A stretch of DNA of 64,000 bases, taken from positions 18,754,202-18,818,201 of the forward strand of contig NC_135386.1 in assembly GCF_049243985.1 (NCBI RefSeq), read 5' to 3'. Origin of the DNA: Paroedura picta. Taxonomy: Eukaryota; Chordata; Lepidosauria; Squamata; Gekkonidae. The position numbers and the translations under genes are program-made. Positions 1 to 10,542 of this stretch are shown piece by piece; within the stretch, counting starts at the first letter, position 1; each line of letters begins with the position of its first letter. The notes under the pieces were generated by a model that worked only from the letters and a program-made list of their open reading frames with translations, did no database searches and was not told the DNA's origin.

Positions 1-1538
1 CTCCTATAAGAGCCAACTCACCGCTGAAAAACAGAGCTAAAATCAAAATAAATGAGGAGGGAATGTAAGCTCCTTAGGCATCCAAGTGGATCCCCAAAAG
101 TACAGACCAACTCCTTGCTGGGTTAGGAAGGGGGCCGTTCCAGGCAGCTACACCAGGAATTCCAAATGCTACAAATATCGGAAAGGTTCATTCTACTGCG
201 TCAAGTTCCTGGACTGTCTACACTGGCAGGGAGGAATTGTGATAAAATTCCTGCTAAGGCTTCAGGGTGTCTGAAATCTTGGACTCCTGGAGACGGCATC
301 AGAATGAGTCATTCCCTTCCGTTCCACAACAGACCATCCATTTGCCATGGAGGTTCCGGGCCAGAGGTGGGACTGTCTTTTATAGGGCTGATTGGCAACA
401 GTAGCTTCGGACATCACGTTTTCCCCTGTGAAATTGTGATTGCTTCTATTCAGATGTATAACAGCATGTTTTTAGTAATATGTAAACCACCCTGAGTTTT
501 TGGGAAGGGCGGTATAAAATATAATAAAGAGATGGGGGTTTGTGCGGGATTGGCAAAATCAGCGTGTCATTCTCAGTTCCATTTGCCATAAATATCTGGA
601 CTTGTGTTATTTTCCCTGGTCTTTGATTTTCAGCCCTCAGCAGAAAGTGAGTCTGCAGAAAGTGAGGGAGGGCTTGAGGTCTCCTTTGACTTCTTGTTAG
701 TGCCAGAAACTCTGAGCATGCTGAAGAACCTGCCACAGCCCAGGTCAGGTGCATTTCGCTTACCTAGCTCAACAGTATTGCTTTGCATTGAGCCGTTGTT
801 GCTCTTTGCTCCTTTCCCTGTATTTTGCCCTTTTCTGCCCCACCCCTTTTACAATAAGCTTTTGCTTTTGGCTTCTCTCGGTCTGACCCATTTCTCTGGG
901 GTGGGTTATAAGGCATTTTCTAGGGCTTCTATCCTGGCACTTGGCTACTGCTCTAGTCCTGTCCTGGAAGCGTGCCTTCTTAGTGGGTCAATCCAGGTGT
1001 CCTCAAGAGGTCCCAGAGTGGTGGCAGGTGGTTACCAGGGAGCCTTTGGTCTAAGGGAGTTGCCCAGGAAGGAAAATAACTATTTTCCTCTTCCTGCCAG
1101 TGCAGTAAATTGCAAGAAACTCTTTCGTTCCAAGCATTTGGAATGTAATTTCCCCAAACACAAGTAGAGATTGTTATGATTAAGACATCGCAGTAGCTTC
1201 CTGTCATGATGTGCTTTCTCTATTAATACTAATAGCCCAACTAATATCAAGTGGGGGGGGGGCACCAAAATCTTTGCCATCCGAGAAGGTTTCCAGACTC
1301 AAATAGCTTGGGAACCGCTGGCTCAGAGATCTCAGGGAAGTATGAGGCGATCAACTTTCCCCAGACAGCCGGGAAGTTCTTTTGGCCGACTGCTACGCAC
1401 GTAGCCGCTTTGTGATTTCATCAAGGGGCTGGGGTGGACTAGGCCCTTCTCCCCCCACGGGCACTTTGCTTTTCACACTCACAAGGGTAGCAGTTACAAC
1501 AGGACAAGACCGAGAGGCTCAGCGAGGCAAATGCTTAC
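1..1538. other. MORF4L1 intron, no exon found
   Basis: This stretch lies downstream of the last visible MORF4L1 exon and is read as intron. It holds a retroelement 3' tail (460-528) and a G-run at 1252-1261. I looked on the minus strand for the next MRG15 exon (expected ETFMNRVEVKVKIPEELKP) and did not find it. Open frames here show no protein similarity I recognise. Confidence 0.6.
460..528 (+). repeat. Non-LTR retroelement 3' tail
   Basis: The sequence runs through 'aaaccaccctgagtttttgggaagggcggtataaaatataataa'. This is the hairpin-plus-A/T tail that ends many squamate LINE and SINE copies. The 5' part of the copy is not recognisable. Confidence 0.6.
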
Positions 1539-4500
1539 GCTTTCGACGGTGGGATCGACACGAGCCCGTTTCTTCCTGGGAGGCTGAGGGTTCTCACTGG
1601 TACTGCTGCCTTCCCCGATCCCTGGATCTAAACACACAGACGTAACAATCACATCTGATCTTTTTAGCGGACAGCCAGCCATAATTTAAGGCACCGCCCT
1701 GTGCAGAACTGGAAATCCAGCTCAAGCCACACACAGCTCCCAACGTCTCACGAGCCCTTTTGCAGTAACCACTGGCACGCCTGGGATGGCGGCCTAATTT
1801 CCAAGCACTTGGCCTTGCTTGGAGTGGCTTGAAGGGCAGTTTTTGGGCCGAACTGTCCGGCCTGATTTAGAACATTCTGGGTCAACTAAAAAGTATGCCA
1901 CCAATAATGTAAATCAGATACTGCCAGTCTTAAAGAGTTTAAAAGAACACAGAAGGATTGTCAATTGTTGAAATGCCTCAAGGGGCATGACACGGCCGCC
2001 AAACAGATGCTAATTGGGTCTAACTTGTCCTGCCGCGTGTGTGGAAATGCTGCTTTTCCTTCTGCGATCGAGAACTGATGGACACAAGTGTAGCCAGTGA
2101 AAATTTCATCTCTGCAGAACATCACTATGAGAACCTTCCAGAGGGGAAGTTAACCCATCAGATATACAGACAGGCTTCCAATGGGTCTCACAACAGTGTA
2201 TTCATGGCAAGCCGGACCATGCTCAGTGCGCTTTCACGACTGACTCCGCCCACTGACCCCCAGAATGCAACTGAAAGCTTCCTGGTTTAAGACCTCGATC
2301 AACATCCAAGCACTGTCCCCTGGGCAAGCTGGCGTTCAGAACGCAGGTTTGCAGGGAGGGCACATTTGACAGTTATATGTCAAGCTGCCCCAGGTTCCAA
2401 AGCACTTGATACGAGCCCCTGCAGATTCTTTTGGATCACAGGTATGTTTCCAAAGCCATACATTTGAACTGGGAACTGGCTGCTTATTGGCTTTCCTGTC
2501 ACTTCCATTACAGAAGCTCAGGCCAAGGCTGCCGGAACACTGAACATCTGCTGAACCCCAGGACACAGACAGATTGAAAATGCAGGAGAGCCTTACTTTT
2601 CTGTTTGTTCTTTTTCGTTTTCCTGTCAAGAGAGAAAAGGACATTATTGCAAATGTCAGGAGAATCCCATCCCTACTCTCTTCTGCACCTTCAAGCTCCA
2701 GCACGAGACCCATTAGAGTGCCGGCCAAGAGCCATTAGCCATGCCGCTCCCCAAGTCTGGTCAGGCCCAGAACTTCAAGGAATAGTAGCCATGGGGATCA
2801 TTAAGGGAGCTGCCTTGTTTGCTAGAGAAGAGTGAGGTGTAGATGACTTGTTCCTCTGCAAAGTGAGGCACTGGCACATCCCCTGCCCTTCTGGCATTGG
2901 ACAGATGAATGCATCAGAAACCTTCTGTTAAGACCTTTTAAAAAATTGAGTGTGTGGCATGTAATGTGTTAGGTAAGGCAACCCCGCGCAGAGTGACTCC
3001 AGCTAAAGCTCACTTAAATCAGTATGCTTGGACTGGACTGCCACTGTAGGAAACGGCCCCGTCAATAGAATAACTGGCGCACTCAAAAGAAATGGGGTTT
3101 TGTAGGGCCCCACGCTGCTGTGTCTCACTCCAGGACAAGAAGAGGCCCAGTTTCAGCCAGGGTTAGACATTCCTGAGCACTGCTGTGAAAACTCTCACCA
3201 GGCAACTGCCAATCATCCAGATGTGGCTAAGCTCTCCTCCTCTAGGCCTAGTGCAGAAAAGACAGCTTGCCAGTGACTGCTGCTGCCTCCCTGGGCTTCG
3301 CAGGGCGACCCCCTCTCCCACTGAGCTCAAGATCACGGGCTATTGGCAGACAGGCAGCAGGTGATAAGAGGGTGCCTCTCTTGAAGAAAAAAGCTTCAGC
3401 TCCATAAGGGCTGCTTTAGCCAGTGAGGAAACGTGTAATTTCTTCTCTTCCAACAAGTTCAGCGGAGGAGTGATAGCCCCCCATAATGGAGGAGAAATGT
3501 CCAGCTACTGTGCAAGGATTTCTGGGTGTCTCAGGATGAAGATCCTGGTGTGACAATCCATCCTTAACTCACCGCGTCGGTATTGCGGGGGTCTCCAAAC
3601 TGCAAACTGCATGCGCTCCATCTCGTCTGAAAAATCTAGGTACAATGGGGGTTGAGTTAAGGAGAGTGTCAGACCTTCCGTGCGGAGCCTTTAAGAGAAC
3701 GCAGTTAAGCTTCACAGTTACAGCCCGAGTCAACGTCCCCTGGGAAGCAGGATGCTTTGGGCTGGGCCCCTGTGCTGTTTCTATCCCCCCTTCCCTGTGA
3801 CAATGGAGTGAAAAGACCAGCTGGACTCAGAGTTGGCCTATTCCACCTATCTCTCCATGGAAGCATGGAGCCAAAGTGATGCCATGGAAGTCCAGTTGCC
3901 TCCCCCCCCCCCCCAAGAAATAGGACATCCTCCAGAGTCAGCTAGCTGCGGGGATACCAGCTCTTGTCACTTCTTTGCCCAGGGGGGCTTTTTAGCAAGG
4001 AAAAGAGTAGTCTGGGAGCCTGGCAGAGTCTAAGTGGAAGATTTATTACCACTGAGCTTCAGGGAAACCTGCTTAGCCTTCAAGTCAGCATTCTTAAAAA
4101 GATGCATTTGGAACGGAGCATCTGAAAAGGGCCCTGACTCTCAGGGAATCTGCATGCACAAAGGTCCTACTACATGCTGGTCCTACTGGAGTGGAAGGGA
4201 TTTAAGCAGTTTGTCCAGCCGTGGAACTGGGAGCCCTTCTCACGACAGCTCCCACCTCTGCCTAGCAAAGCACCTGCTGACTCCACCTTTGTCCAGCTTG
4301 GCAGATTTAAGTCTGACACATAAGTGAAGCAACTAAAACAGATCAGCTACACTTCCCAAGTTAGCGACATCCTGATATGCGTAATTTGGAGATCTGCAAA
4401 CAGGCCTGCCAGGATTTTCAGAACCTTTTTCCTTGGAGAAGAAAAAAACAGTGAAACGAGAGAGAGAGAGAAACAGTTCCTTACACTTCAACATTTTTCT

Positions 4501-7500
4501 GCTGGAGACCCGACGCTTTCTTGCCCGGAGCAGCCCCTCTCATCTTTCCTTCTGCATACTGTTCCCTTGAAAAACAAGTTCAGCAAGGAGATTAGAGGCG
4601 TATCCACACCTTTCTACCCTGGAAAGGGGCGACACAGCATCCTAATGGATCCTCATAAACCTACAGCTCTCGTGACTAGCCACTGGATTAATAAGATGTG
4701 CATAACTGCCAGGTAAACACTGCCTACTTCTTCCTTTGGTTCCTTATCTGGGTCTCACCTCCTGCTGGTAAATGCTTGCCCCAGAGCCACTGCCTCTCTG
4801 CCCCTTCTCTTTATCCTCCGCCCACCAAGTTTATATACCAGTCTTCACTCAATTGAAATATCACTGATCAATCCATGTGTGATGAGCACAAACCTAGTGA
4901 TTCATTATGCTCCTGCATGCCATACCCCCTCTTGTCCTTGTGTGGCACGCAGAGATCAAAGAATTCAACTAAATCCAAGCGGCCACGGTGTCAGAGTGAG
5001 GGCCCTCTGCTAACTTAGGTTTGTTTCCTTCCTGGGTGTCACAAGAGACAAGAGGGAGGGAACGCGCAAGTCCACATCGGTCATAAAACACCTTTATTTG
5101 AAGCAACCCTTTAATGTTTGCCTCTCTTTATTACAAAGAGAAGTGAATCCGTGTGGAAGCAGCTGGTCACTGGCTCACAGAGGCTTAAATGTTATTATCA
5201 TCACAGCTGATCATCACTACTGGCAAAAGTAGTGGACTGAAAAGCCAATAGGAGCTGTAGGTAAAAAGATAAGGCACTGTACAAATTGCTTAATTATCCA
5301 AGACATCTTGCAGGAATAATTTAGATTCTTTTTTCAAGACCATGAGCATTCCATGATTAGAAGCAAAAATGCAACTCCTTAACATTGTACAGTAAGATTC
5401 TGGAAATAGTTTCACCAGTAATTTCCCCCAAAGCCAAATTGTGCCTGTGGGCAGGCTCCAGCCCAAACGGGAAGAGGCTCCAGCTGCTGCCCCCCTTTGC
5501 ACCTAACCAAGTGGGCTGTGGCTCACAGAAGCTCACGGCACAGGATGCGCTCGTAAAGTTCGGCAAGACTGATACACGAACACTGCCCAGACAGGCCACC
5601 TGGCCTGCTTTTTAAAAATCATTATTATCACCTACTGGTTGAAAACCTGCACGAGCCAGGCAGAAAATCGGCAACTGAAGCCTTGGCCGACCTCTCAAAG
5701 CTGAGAGCAGAAACAGCAAGCCAAAACGCCCACTGGACTGAACTCAGAGATGGGCACTGATGCAAATGAAGAACGTAGAAAAAGAGCCACAAAGGATGAG
5801 ATGCGTGGAATTTTGTCTTTTACTCACCGGGCACAATGCCCATAGTTTATGCTTAATTATATAATTACGATCAGGAGCCTTGAACACTTTCGCAGCACTT
5901 CAGATTTTCTTCCCTTTTAGTGAAGATCCAGTCTACTTTGATCTGGACTAAAGTGGAGAAGTGACTGGGAATAGGGGACAAGCATGTCCTTCCCTGCTCT
6001 TCTTCCCCCCCCTCCCCATGCCTCTGAGAAGAGGCCAGCGTTCAGAACACGCTCTACCACTCCTCCTGCAGACCAGCAAGTTACACCCTTCCTAGTGTGA
6101 AGATGAGCATCCAAAAAGCCTGTGTGAGTCCAGGCCCCAAGGCAGAGCAGCAAAACGTCCCTGCCCCCACCTGCGTCACCATTTCATTTCCTTGCACAAC
6201 CCACAACCGCTCAACCCCAGGCACATGTTGCTCCCAAGCGCACTAGTAACAAGCAATGCTTACTGATTGGCCTTCTGGAGTTCTTTCTGCTTCTGCAGAT
6301 TGGCGTCGACGTATTTGAGCACTCTGCTCTCTGGAACCCATTCATCCCAGCTGGAAAAATAAAGGGGACACCGTTTTCAGGGGTTACGCACAGTGGGCAA
6401 AGTGACGACTTCCACAAGGCCAGCTCTGCTCTGGCCCCGTGCAGCCTCACACAACCAGAAGCCATCCACCTACTGACAGAAGCCAGGTGTTCTGCAGCAT
6501 CGTTGGCAAGTTTTCACAGCCCACGTGTTTTGCCCGAGGAGTATGGATCCTGACCCGCCCTGGCAACGTTCTTCGAGCACGGATGGCGCTAGTCAGTGAA
6601 CCCCCGCACTCCAAGGCCTTGCCCGCTTCCGTTGCCATTTCACTTTGCAACCAGAGCAGGGAAAAAGACTGACTTGGTCAGTAAGCAATCACGGAAGGGC
6701 TTGCAAGGGAGGGGGGGTCAGCAACAGGACCCTGGGCACCTGAGGCCAAGGAAGAGGCTGCCCATCCTCCACCACCGCGGAAAAGGGAAGATCCTCTGCC
6801 TCTGAACCCCAGTGCTGTGGGCCGTGGGGACCCCCCCCCTCTCCCTCGCGCTCTCCCAGCCCAGGCACTCACTTCTTATTCCAGCCGCTGTAGTGGATGA
6901 AGTACTTCACCTGCTTGTCCTTGATGGCCACCTTCACACACTGGAGGAGAGGGAGGGAGGGAGGGTGAGACCGGGGAGCTCCGGCAATTCCGGCTCCTCT
7001 CCACACTGGAGAAGGTGGGTCCTTTGCAGGGGGGGCTCTATGGCACTTTACCCCCACCCAACCTCTTTTGCATGCCAACTTCCAGGTGGGACCTGTAGAC
7101 ACCCCCCCCCCCCAGAATTCCAATTTCTCTCCACCGGTTCCACTAATGGTGGCGTGAGTGGCATTATGCCCCACTGAAGGGCAGGGATGCCACCCCCCCG
7201 GGGGCAAAGGGCTGCCCCCCCCAGTCTCCAGGGCAACCCTGAAGGAACGCGGGGGGGGGTGCGCTGAGCAGGTGCGTGGCCCCCCCTCTCCCTCTCCCTC
7301 CCCCCCCCGTCCGGGCACCCACCTTGGCTTCGTAGAGGAGCGGCCCATGGAAGCACAGCACCCGCTCGCCTGCGGAGGGAGGGAGGGAGGGGCCCGTCAG
7401 GCGGCGACAGAGAGACAGACACGACGCGACCCGCCTCCTCCGCCCAGCCCGGCCTGCCCTCCCTTGGCCCGCTGGGGGTCCCGGCCTGAGGGGCGCCCCT

Positions 7501-7736
7501 GGCCGCCGCTCGGAGGGAGGGAGGGAGGGGGAGCAGCGCGCATGCGCGGGGGAGGAGGAGGAGGCGGCGGCGGCGGGGAGGGGGCGCTCGTCTTCCCCTC
7601 CTCCCTTCCTCCCTCGCGTGGGTGGGGGCCCCTCCCGCCCGCCCGGGCTCCCTCCTTCCCCGGCCCCTGCGGCGCTGCCGCCGCTTCCCGGCTCACCCTC
7701 CTGGAATTTGGGCTTCGGGTCCTGCTTGGGCGCCAT
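1539..7736 (-). CDS. MORF4L1: MORF4L1 (MRG15) chromatin reader, 5' part of gene
   Basis: Seven coding exons join in phase: 7697-7736, 7323-7369, 6873-6940, 6264-6350, 4485-4565, 2597-2622 and 1539-1627 (438 nt, 146 codons). The start MAPKQDPKPKFQEGERVL and the run through VKYFIHYSGWNKNWDEWVP match vertebrate MRG15 almost residue for residue. Residues about 10-75 form the chromo-barrel domain. Tyr26, Tyr46 and Trp49 correspond to the aromatic cage that binds methylated H3K36. Exon 5 carries EQYAEGKMRGAAPGKK. Exon 7 carries the basic NLS-like PPRKKRARVDPT. The MRG domain (about 170 residues, binding PAM14, PALB2 and SIN3 factors) is not in the window and must lie left of base 1; no exon was found in 1-1538. 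The protein is known as a subunit of the NuA4/TIP60 and SIN3-HDAC complexes. The longer vertebrate isoform with an insert after WNK is not evident here. Identification is firm; only the 3' half is missing. Confidence 0.95.
2597..2622 (-). CDS. MORF4L1: MORF4L1 26-nt microexon
   Basis: This minus-strand exon follows the acceptor CTCTTGACAG and ends at the donor GTAAGG. It reads G-AAA-ACG-AAA-AAG-AAC-AAA-CAG-AAA-A. It joins the preceding exon (4485-4565, ending in GT) to give V-KTKKNKQK, exactly the lysine-rich linker of MRG15. At 26 nt it is too short for most gene finders. The next exon begins ATCCAGGG, giving Asn-Pro-Gly where human has Thr-Pro-Gly. Confidence 0.85.
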
Positions 7737-8240
7737 TTATAAGCGACGGCCTCCCCTCCCCCGCCCTCCCCGCGGGAGCCGCTCAGCTGCGCCGCCGCCG
7801 CCGCCGCATTATGGCAAAGACGACGCCGCACCGCGCAGGCGCAGGCAGGCCCCGCCCCCCGCACGGCATGCCGGGGGATGGAGTCTTCCGCGCTCTGGCC
7901 GAGGCCGCCCCGCCTCTCCCCGGATCCGGCGGGGACGGCGAGCAGCGGCCACAGGGCAGTCAGTGGCCTCGCTGCTCCCGAGCGGACAGCCGGACCCGCC
8001 CGGGCAGGGGAGCAGGGGAGGGGGCGAGCCCCGGGATGTACGTCGGAAGAGGAGACCCCCGCCCGCCCTTGGGCAGCGTGACATCCCCGAGAGCCCGCCT
8101 CTCCCAGGGCCTCCCAGCCAATCCTCGCCGTATATGCAGATCCCAGCGGTTGCCGCCCAATCAGAGCCCAGGAACGCCGCTGGGTGGGCGGGGCTGGGCC
8201 GGCCTCTGTTTAAAATGCGGGAGCGGGGCGCGGTGGTCCC
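7370..8240 (-). promoter_or_regulatory. CpG-rich promoter region of MORF4L1
   Basis: This very GC- and CpG-rich stretch spans the first coding exon and its upstream side. It has a (CCG)n block near 7788-7806, CCAAT boxes near 8115 and 8158, and a GC box (gggcggggc) near 8186. The CCAAT and GC boxes lie 380-450 bp upstream of the MORF4L1 ATG and could also serve a plus-strand transcript. Long open frames on both strands here are GC-composition artefacts. Confidence 0.6.
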
Positions 8241-8245
8241 CCGGG

Positions 8246-8306
8246 CAGGGGCTCATGGGAATTGTAGTCCATGGACCTGTGGAGGGCCGCAGTTTGTGTG
8301 CCCCTG
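8246..8306. mobile_element. hAT-like MITE terminal fragment
   Basis: It begins CAGGGGCTCATGGGAATTG and ends in cccctg, with 'ggagggccgcagtttg' between. This is the end of a short non-autonomous DNA element very common in reptiles, with CAGGGG...CCCCTG termini. Only one half remains. The inner 'gggaattgtagtcc' resembles a ZNF143 site, but here it is inherited from the element. Confidence 0.55.
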
Positions 8307-8499
8307 GCTGGGGGTGGCCATCCCCCTGGTAGAGCAGAGGCCCGAGAAATAAGGTCCTTCCTCGCCCCTTGGGTGCCCCAGTGGGCCTGAGCCGAGGGCC
8401 TTCTTGGTGGCAGCCCCAGGAGGACATCGGGCCAACTTCAGGGGTGCTCCTCAGCTGTGATTTGGGCATGTGGGTCCCATGTTTTCAGAGGTAAGGGGG

Positions 8500-8690
8500 T
8501 GGCTAAAAAATATTACGATTAATAATAAATGCTCAAGCGCCATCTTACAGGCCCTGCAGCACCTATTGGGGTCCCAGAGGGCCCCGATCTCTTCAGGGAG
8601 CCTGTTCCACCGGTCTGGGGCCAGGACCGAAAAGGCTGTGTCCCTGGTCGAAGCCACCCTCATCTCCTTTCGGCCTGAACGGATGTCAGC
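8500..8690 (-). repeat. Interspersed repeat, family not named
   Basis: The segment from 'ggccctgcagcacctattggggtcc' to 'gagcctgttccaccggtctggggccaggaccgaaaa' resembles a dispersed squamate repeat I know by sight but cannot name. The minus-strand reading 'DRWNRLPEEI' suggests the tail of a LINE-type reverse-transcriptase ORF. The rest of 8700-10230 is intergenic and shows nothing I can support. Confidence 0.4.
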
Positions 8691-10370
8691 CCAAAAACTT
8701 TAGCGCAGCCCGTTTGCTTGAAATGCTTTGTTTTAAGAAAAAACTGGCAACACATGGAAGAAGAAGGCGTTTATACTTTGGATGCTCATTTTTATGTACA
8801 GTTTCAGCATCTAAGTGTTAGTAGAAACAGAGGACACGTTTGCAAAGCGTAATTTGATATGGACAATGTTTTGAGAAGCGCTGTAGTATCCACACCTAAC
8901 AGTGAATTATGTGTTTGCAATATGATGTTTAAGACATAGCTCCCGGTGAATATTGATTTTGCCTGCTCACAGTGTTGCCTTTTGCTTTGTTGTCTGACAT
9001 TTTCACCCTGAGTGCTCTTCTTGTTGTCTGGCTCACCACAGTGGTCCACAGACAAGGAGTTTGGAGAGCTGCACCCTGCTGATTCTGATGCTGTCACCAC
9101 CCAGGTGAGGCAAGAGACGTTCTACCTGCACATTCTACCTGAGGAAGCGGAGTCCTTGCCAAGATATTCCCAATAAGCTTTTCCTTCCAGTGCTGGGCCC
9201 CACGTCCCCAAAGGGTTCTTACACAAACAGAAAGCGCCAGCCGCTAGGAAGAGGCAAGCAACTCGTGCCCCCTAGAATTGCTTCCAGATGGGTCTATTTG
9301 GTGGTTCTATCGCCAGCCAGACTGCAGTACTAAAATGTGCAGCAGTGGCTTCTTTCTCCACCAGATGTCACACTCACCCCAAGCACAGGCGCAGTCAGCA
9401 GAGCGCATGGGCTGCATGCAGACATTGTGGCTTAACATCCAGTTTGCCATTGACATGCAGACGCTGGCCCCCAACTAACTCTGGCTTGGTGGTCAAGCTA
9501 TAAATCTGGATTGTGAACCCACACCAGCGCACAGCTGGCAAGCCGTGGATTGTCCTAACGGGCATATCGGGATGTCCGAGTGTGGAAATGCCCGTTTCCC
9601 CCTTGGGATTGCCCCTCGTAGCTGGCTGGTGAGGCAGAGGCGGAAATCCAAGGCAGCCATGGTGCGTTGGGTGCTCGCTGGCCTCAGCGCTTGCTGCCCT
9701 TACCCCCTCAGCTCTTCCTGGCTTGTCCCGACTCCCTAATCCAGACCAGGCTGAGGAGGGACATCCAAGGCACCGGGCCAGGCCAGGCGGTCGCCCACAT
9801 TCACTGCCTTGCACAACAGAGGACGCGCCACTCAAACCATGCCGTGGTAGGAAGTTCCCAGCACAAAATCAGCCCATCAGAAATTCTTCCCGGACCACTA
9901 GAAGAATGCCCAGCGGGAGACGCAGGCCACTGCAGGAGAGGGAGGCGGAGGGAAGGAACACGCTGGGAAATCTCCAGTGTGGCCTTCTTGGCAGGGGCAT
10001 GATCCTGCGCTGCACAGGGAACCCGGTGTGTGCTGCCTATGGGAGGAGATGGAGGGGGGAGGGGGGAGGTGAATGCAGACAGGTCCGCAGTAGCCCTGGT
10101 TGGCCCTTTGTTGCTCGGATGCAGCAAGCCCAAACACACCACCAGTGACAGCACCATGGCAAGATGCCCCCTGGTGCATGACCATGCAGATGCCCCCCAC
10201 CCCGCCTAACGTCCAGCAGGTCATCGCTGCCCACTCACCCCTGCCCCCGTTTACAGGGGGGCTTGGCGATGCCCAAGCTGAAGAGCAGCCCAGAGAGGCG
10301 GGGGGGGGGGCACAGTCTCCCTGCCCCATCTCCTTGACGCCCCGGGGCCACGTGGGTGGGTGGGGGCCGT

Positions 10371-10470
10371 CTCGGGTGGGCTGGGCTGGGCTGCCGCCTG
10401 TCGTGGGGCTGGGCTGGGCTGGGCTGGGCGGTGCGGAGCGCAGCGGGGCTGGGCTGGGCGGGGGGCGCGG
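10371..10470 (+). repeat. (GGGCT)n G-rich tract upstream of ADAMTS7
   Basis: Repeated gggct/ggctg units with several G3-G4 runs lie 70-170 bp upstream of the ADAMTS7 start codon, inside a GC-rich block from about 10,260 to 10,680. The plus strand could form G-quadruplexes. This is probably core promoter or 5' UTR; no TATA box is visible. Confidence 0.6.
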
Positions 10471-10542
10471 CTCGGAGCCGGCGGGCTGTTGCTTGGACGG
10501 GAGGCGGCGTCGGCGTCGGCGGCGTCCCCGGGAGCGGGCGGC

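Noticed and set aside
3585-3637. Minus-strand exon-like piece between a TTTTTCAG acceptor and a GTGAGT donor (DEMERMQFAVWRPPQYRR)
   Set aside because: It lies between two MORF4L1 exons that already join in phase, matches no MRG15 sequence I know, and 53-55 bases flanked by splice-like signals occur by chance.
7725-7745. TATAAA on the minus strand touching the MORF4L1 start codon
   Set aside because: It overlaps the ATG itself, so it cannot place a start site for this transcript; the promoter is CpG-type.
8252-8272. ZNF143-like site 'gggaattgtagtcc' as a promoter element
   Set aside because: It is part of a hAT-like MITE end present in many genomic places, so a role in MORF4L1 regulation is not supported by sequence alone.
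7618-8352. Long overlapping open frames on both strands of the MORF4L1 CpG-rich region
   Set aside because: They are low-complexity Pro/Arg/Gly/Ala translations caused by GC-rich DNA that lacks stop codons.
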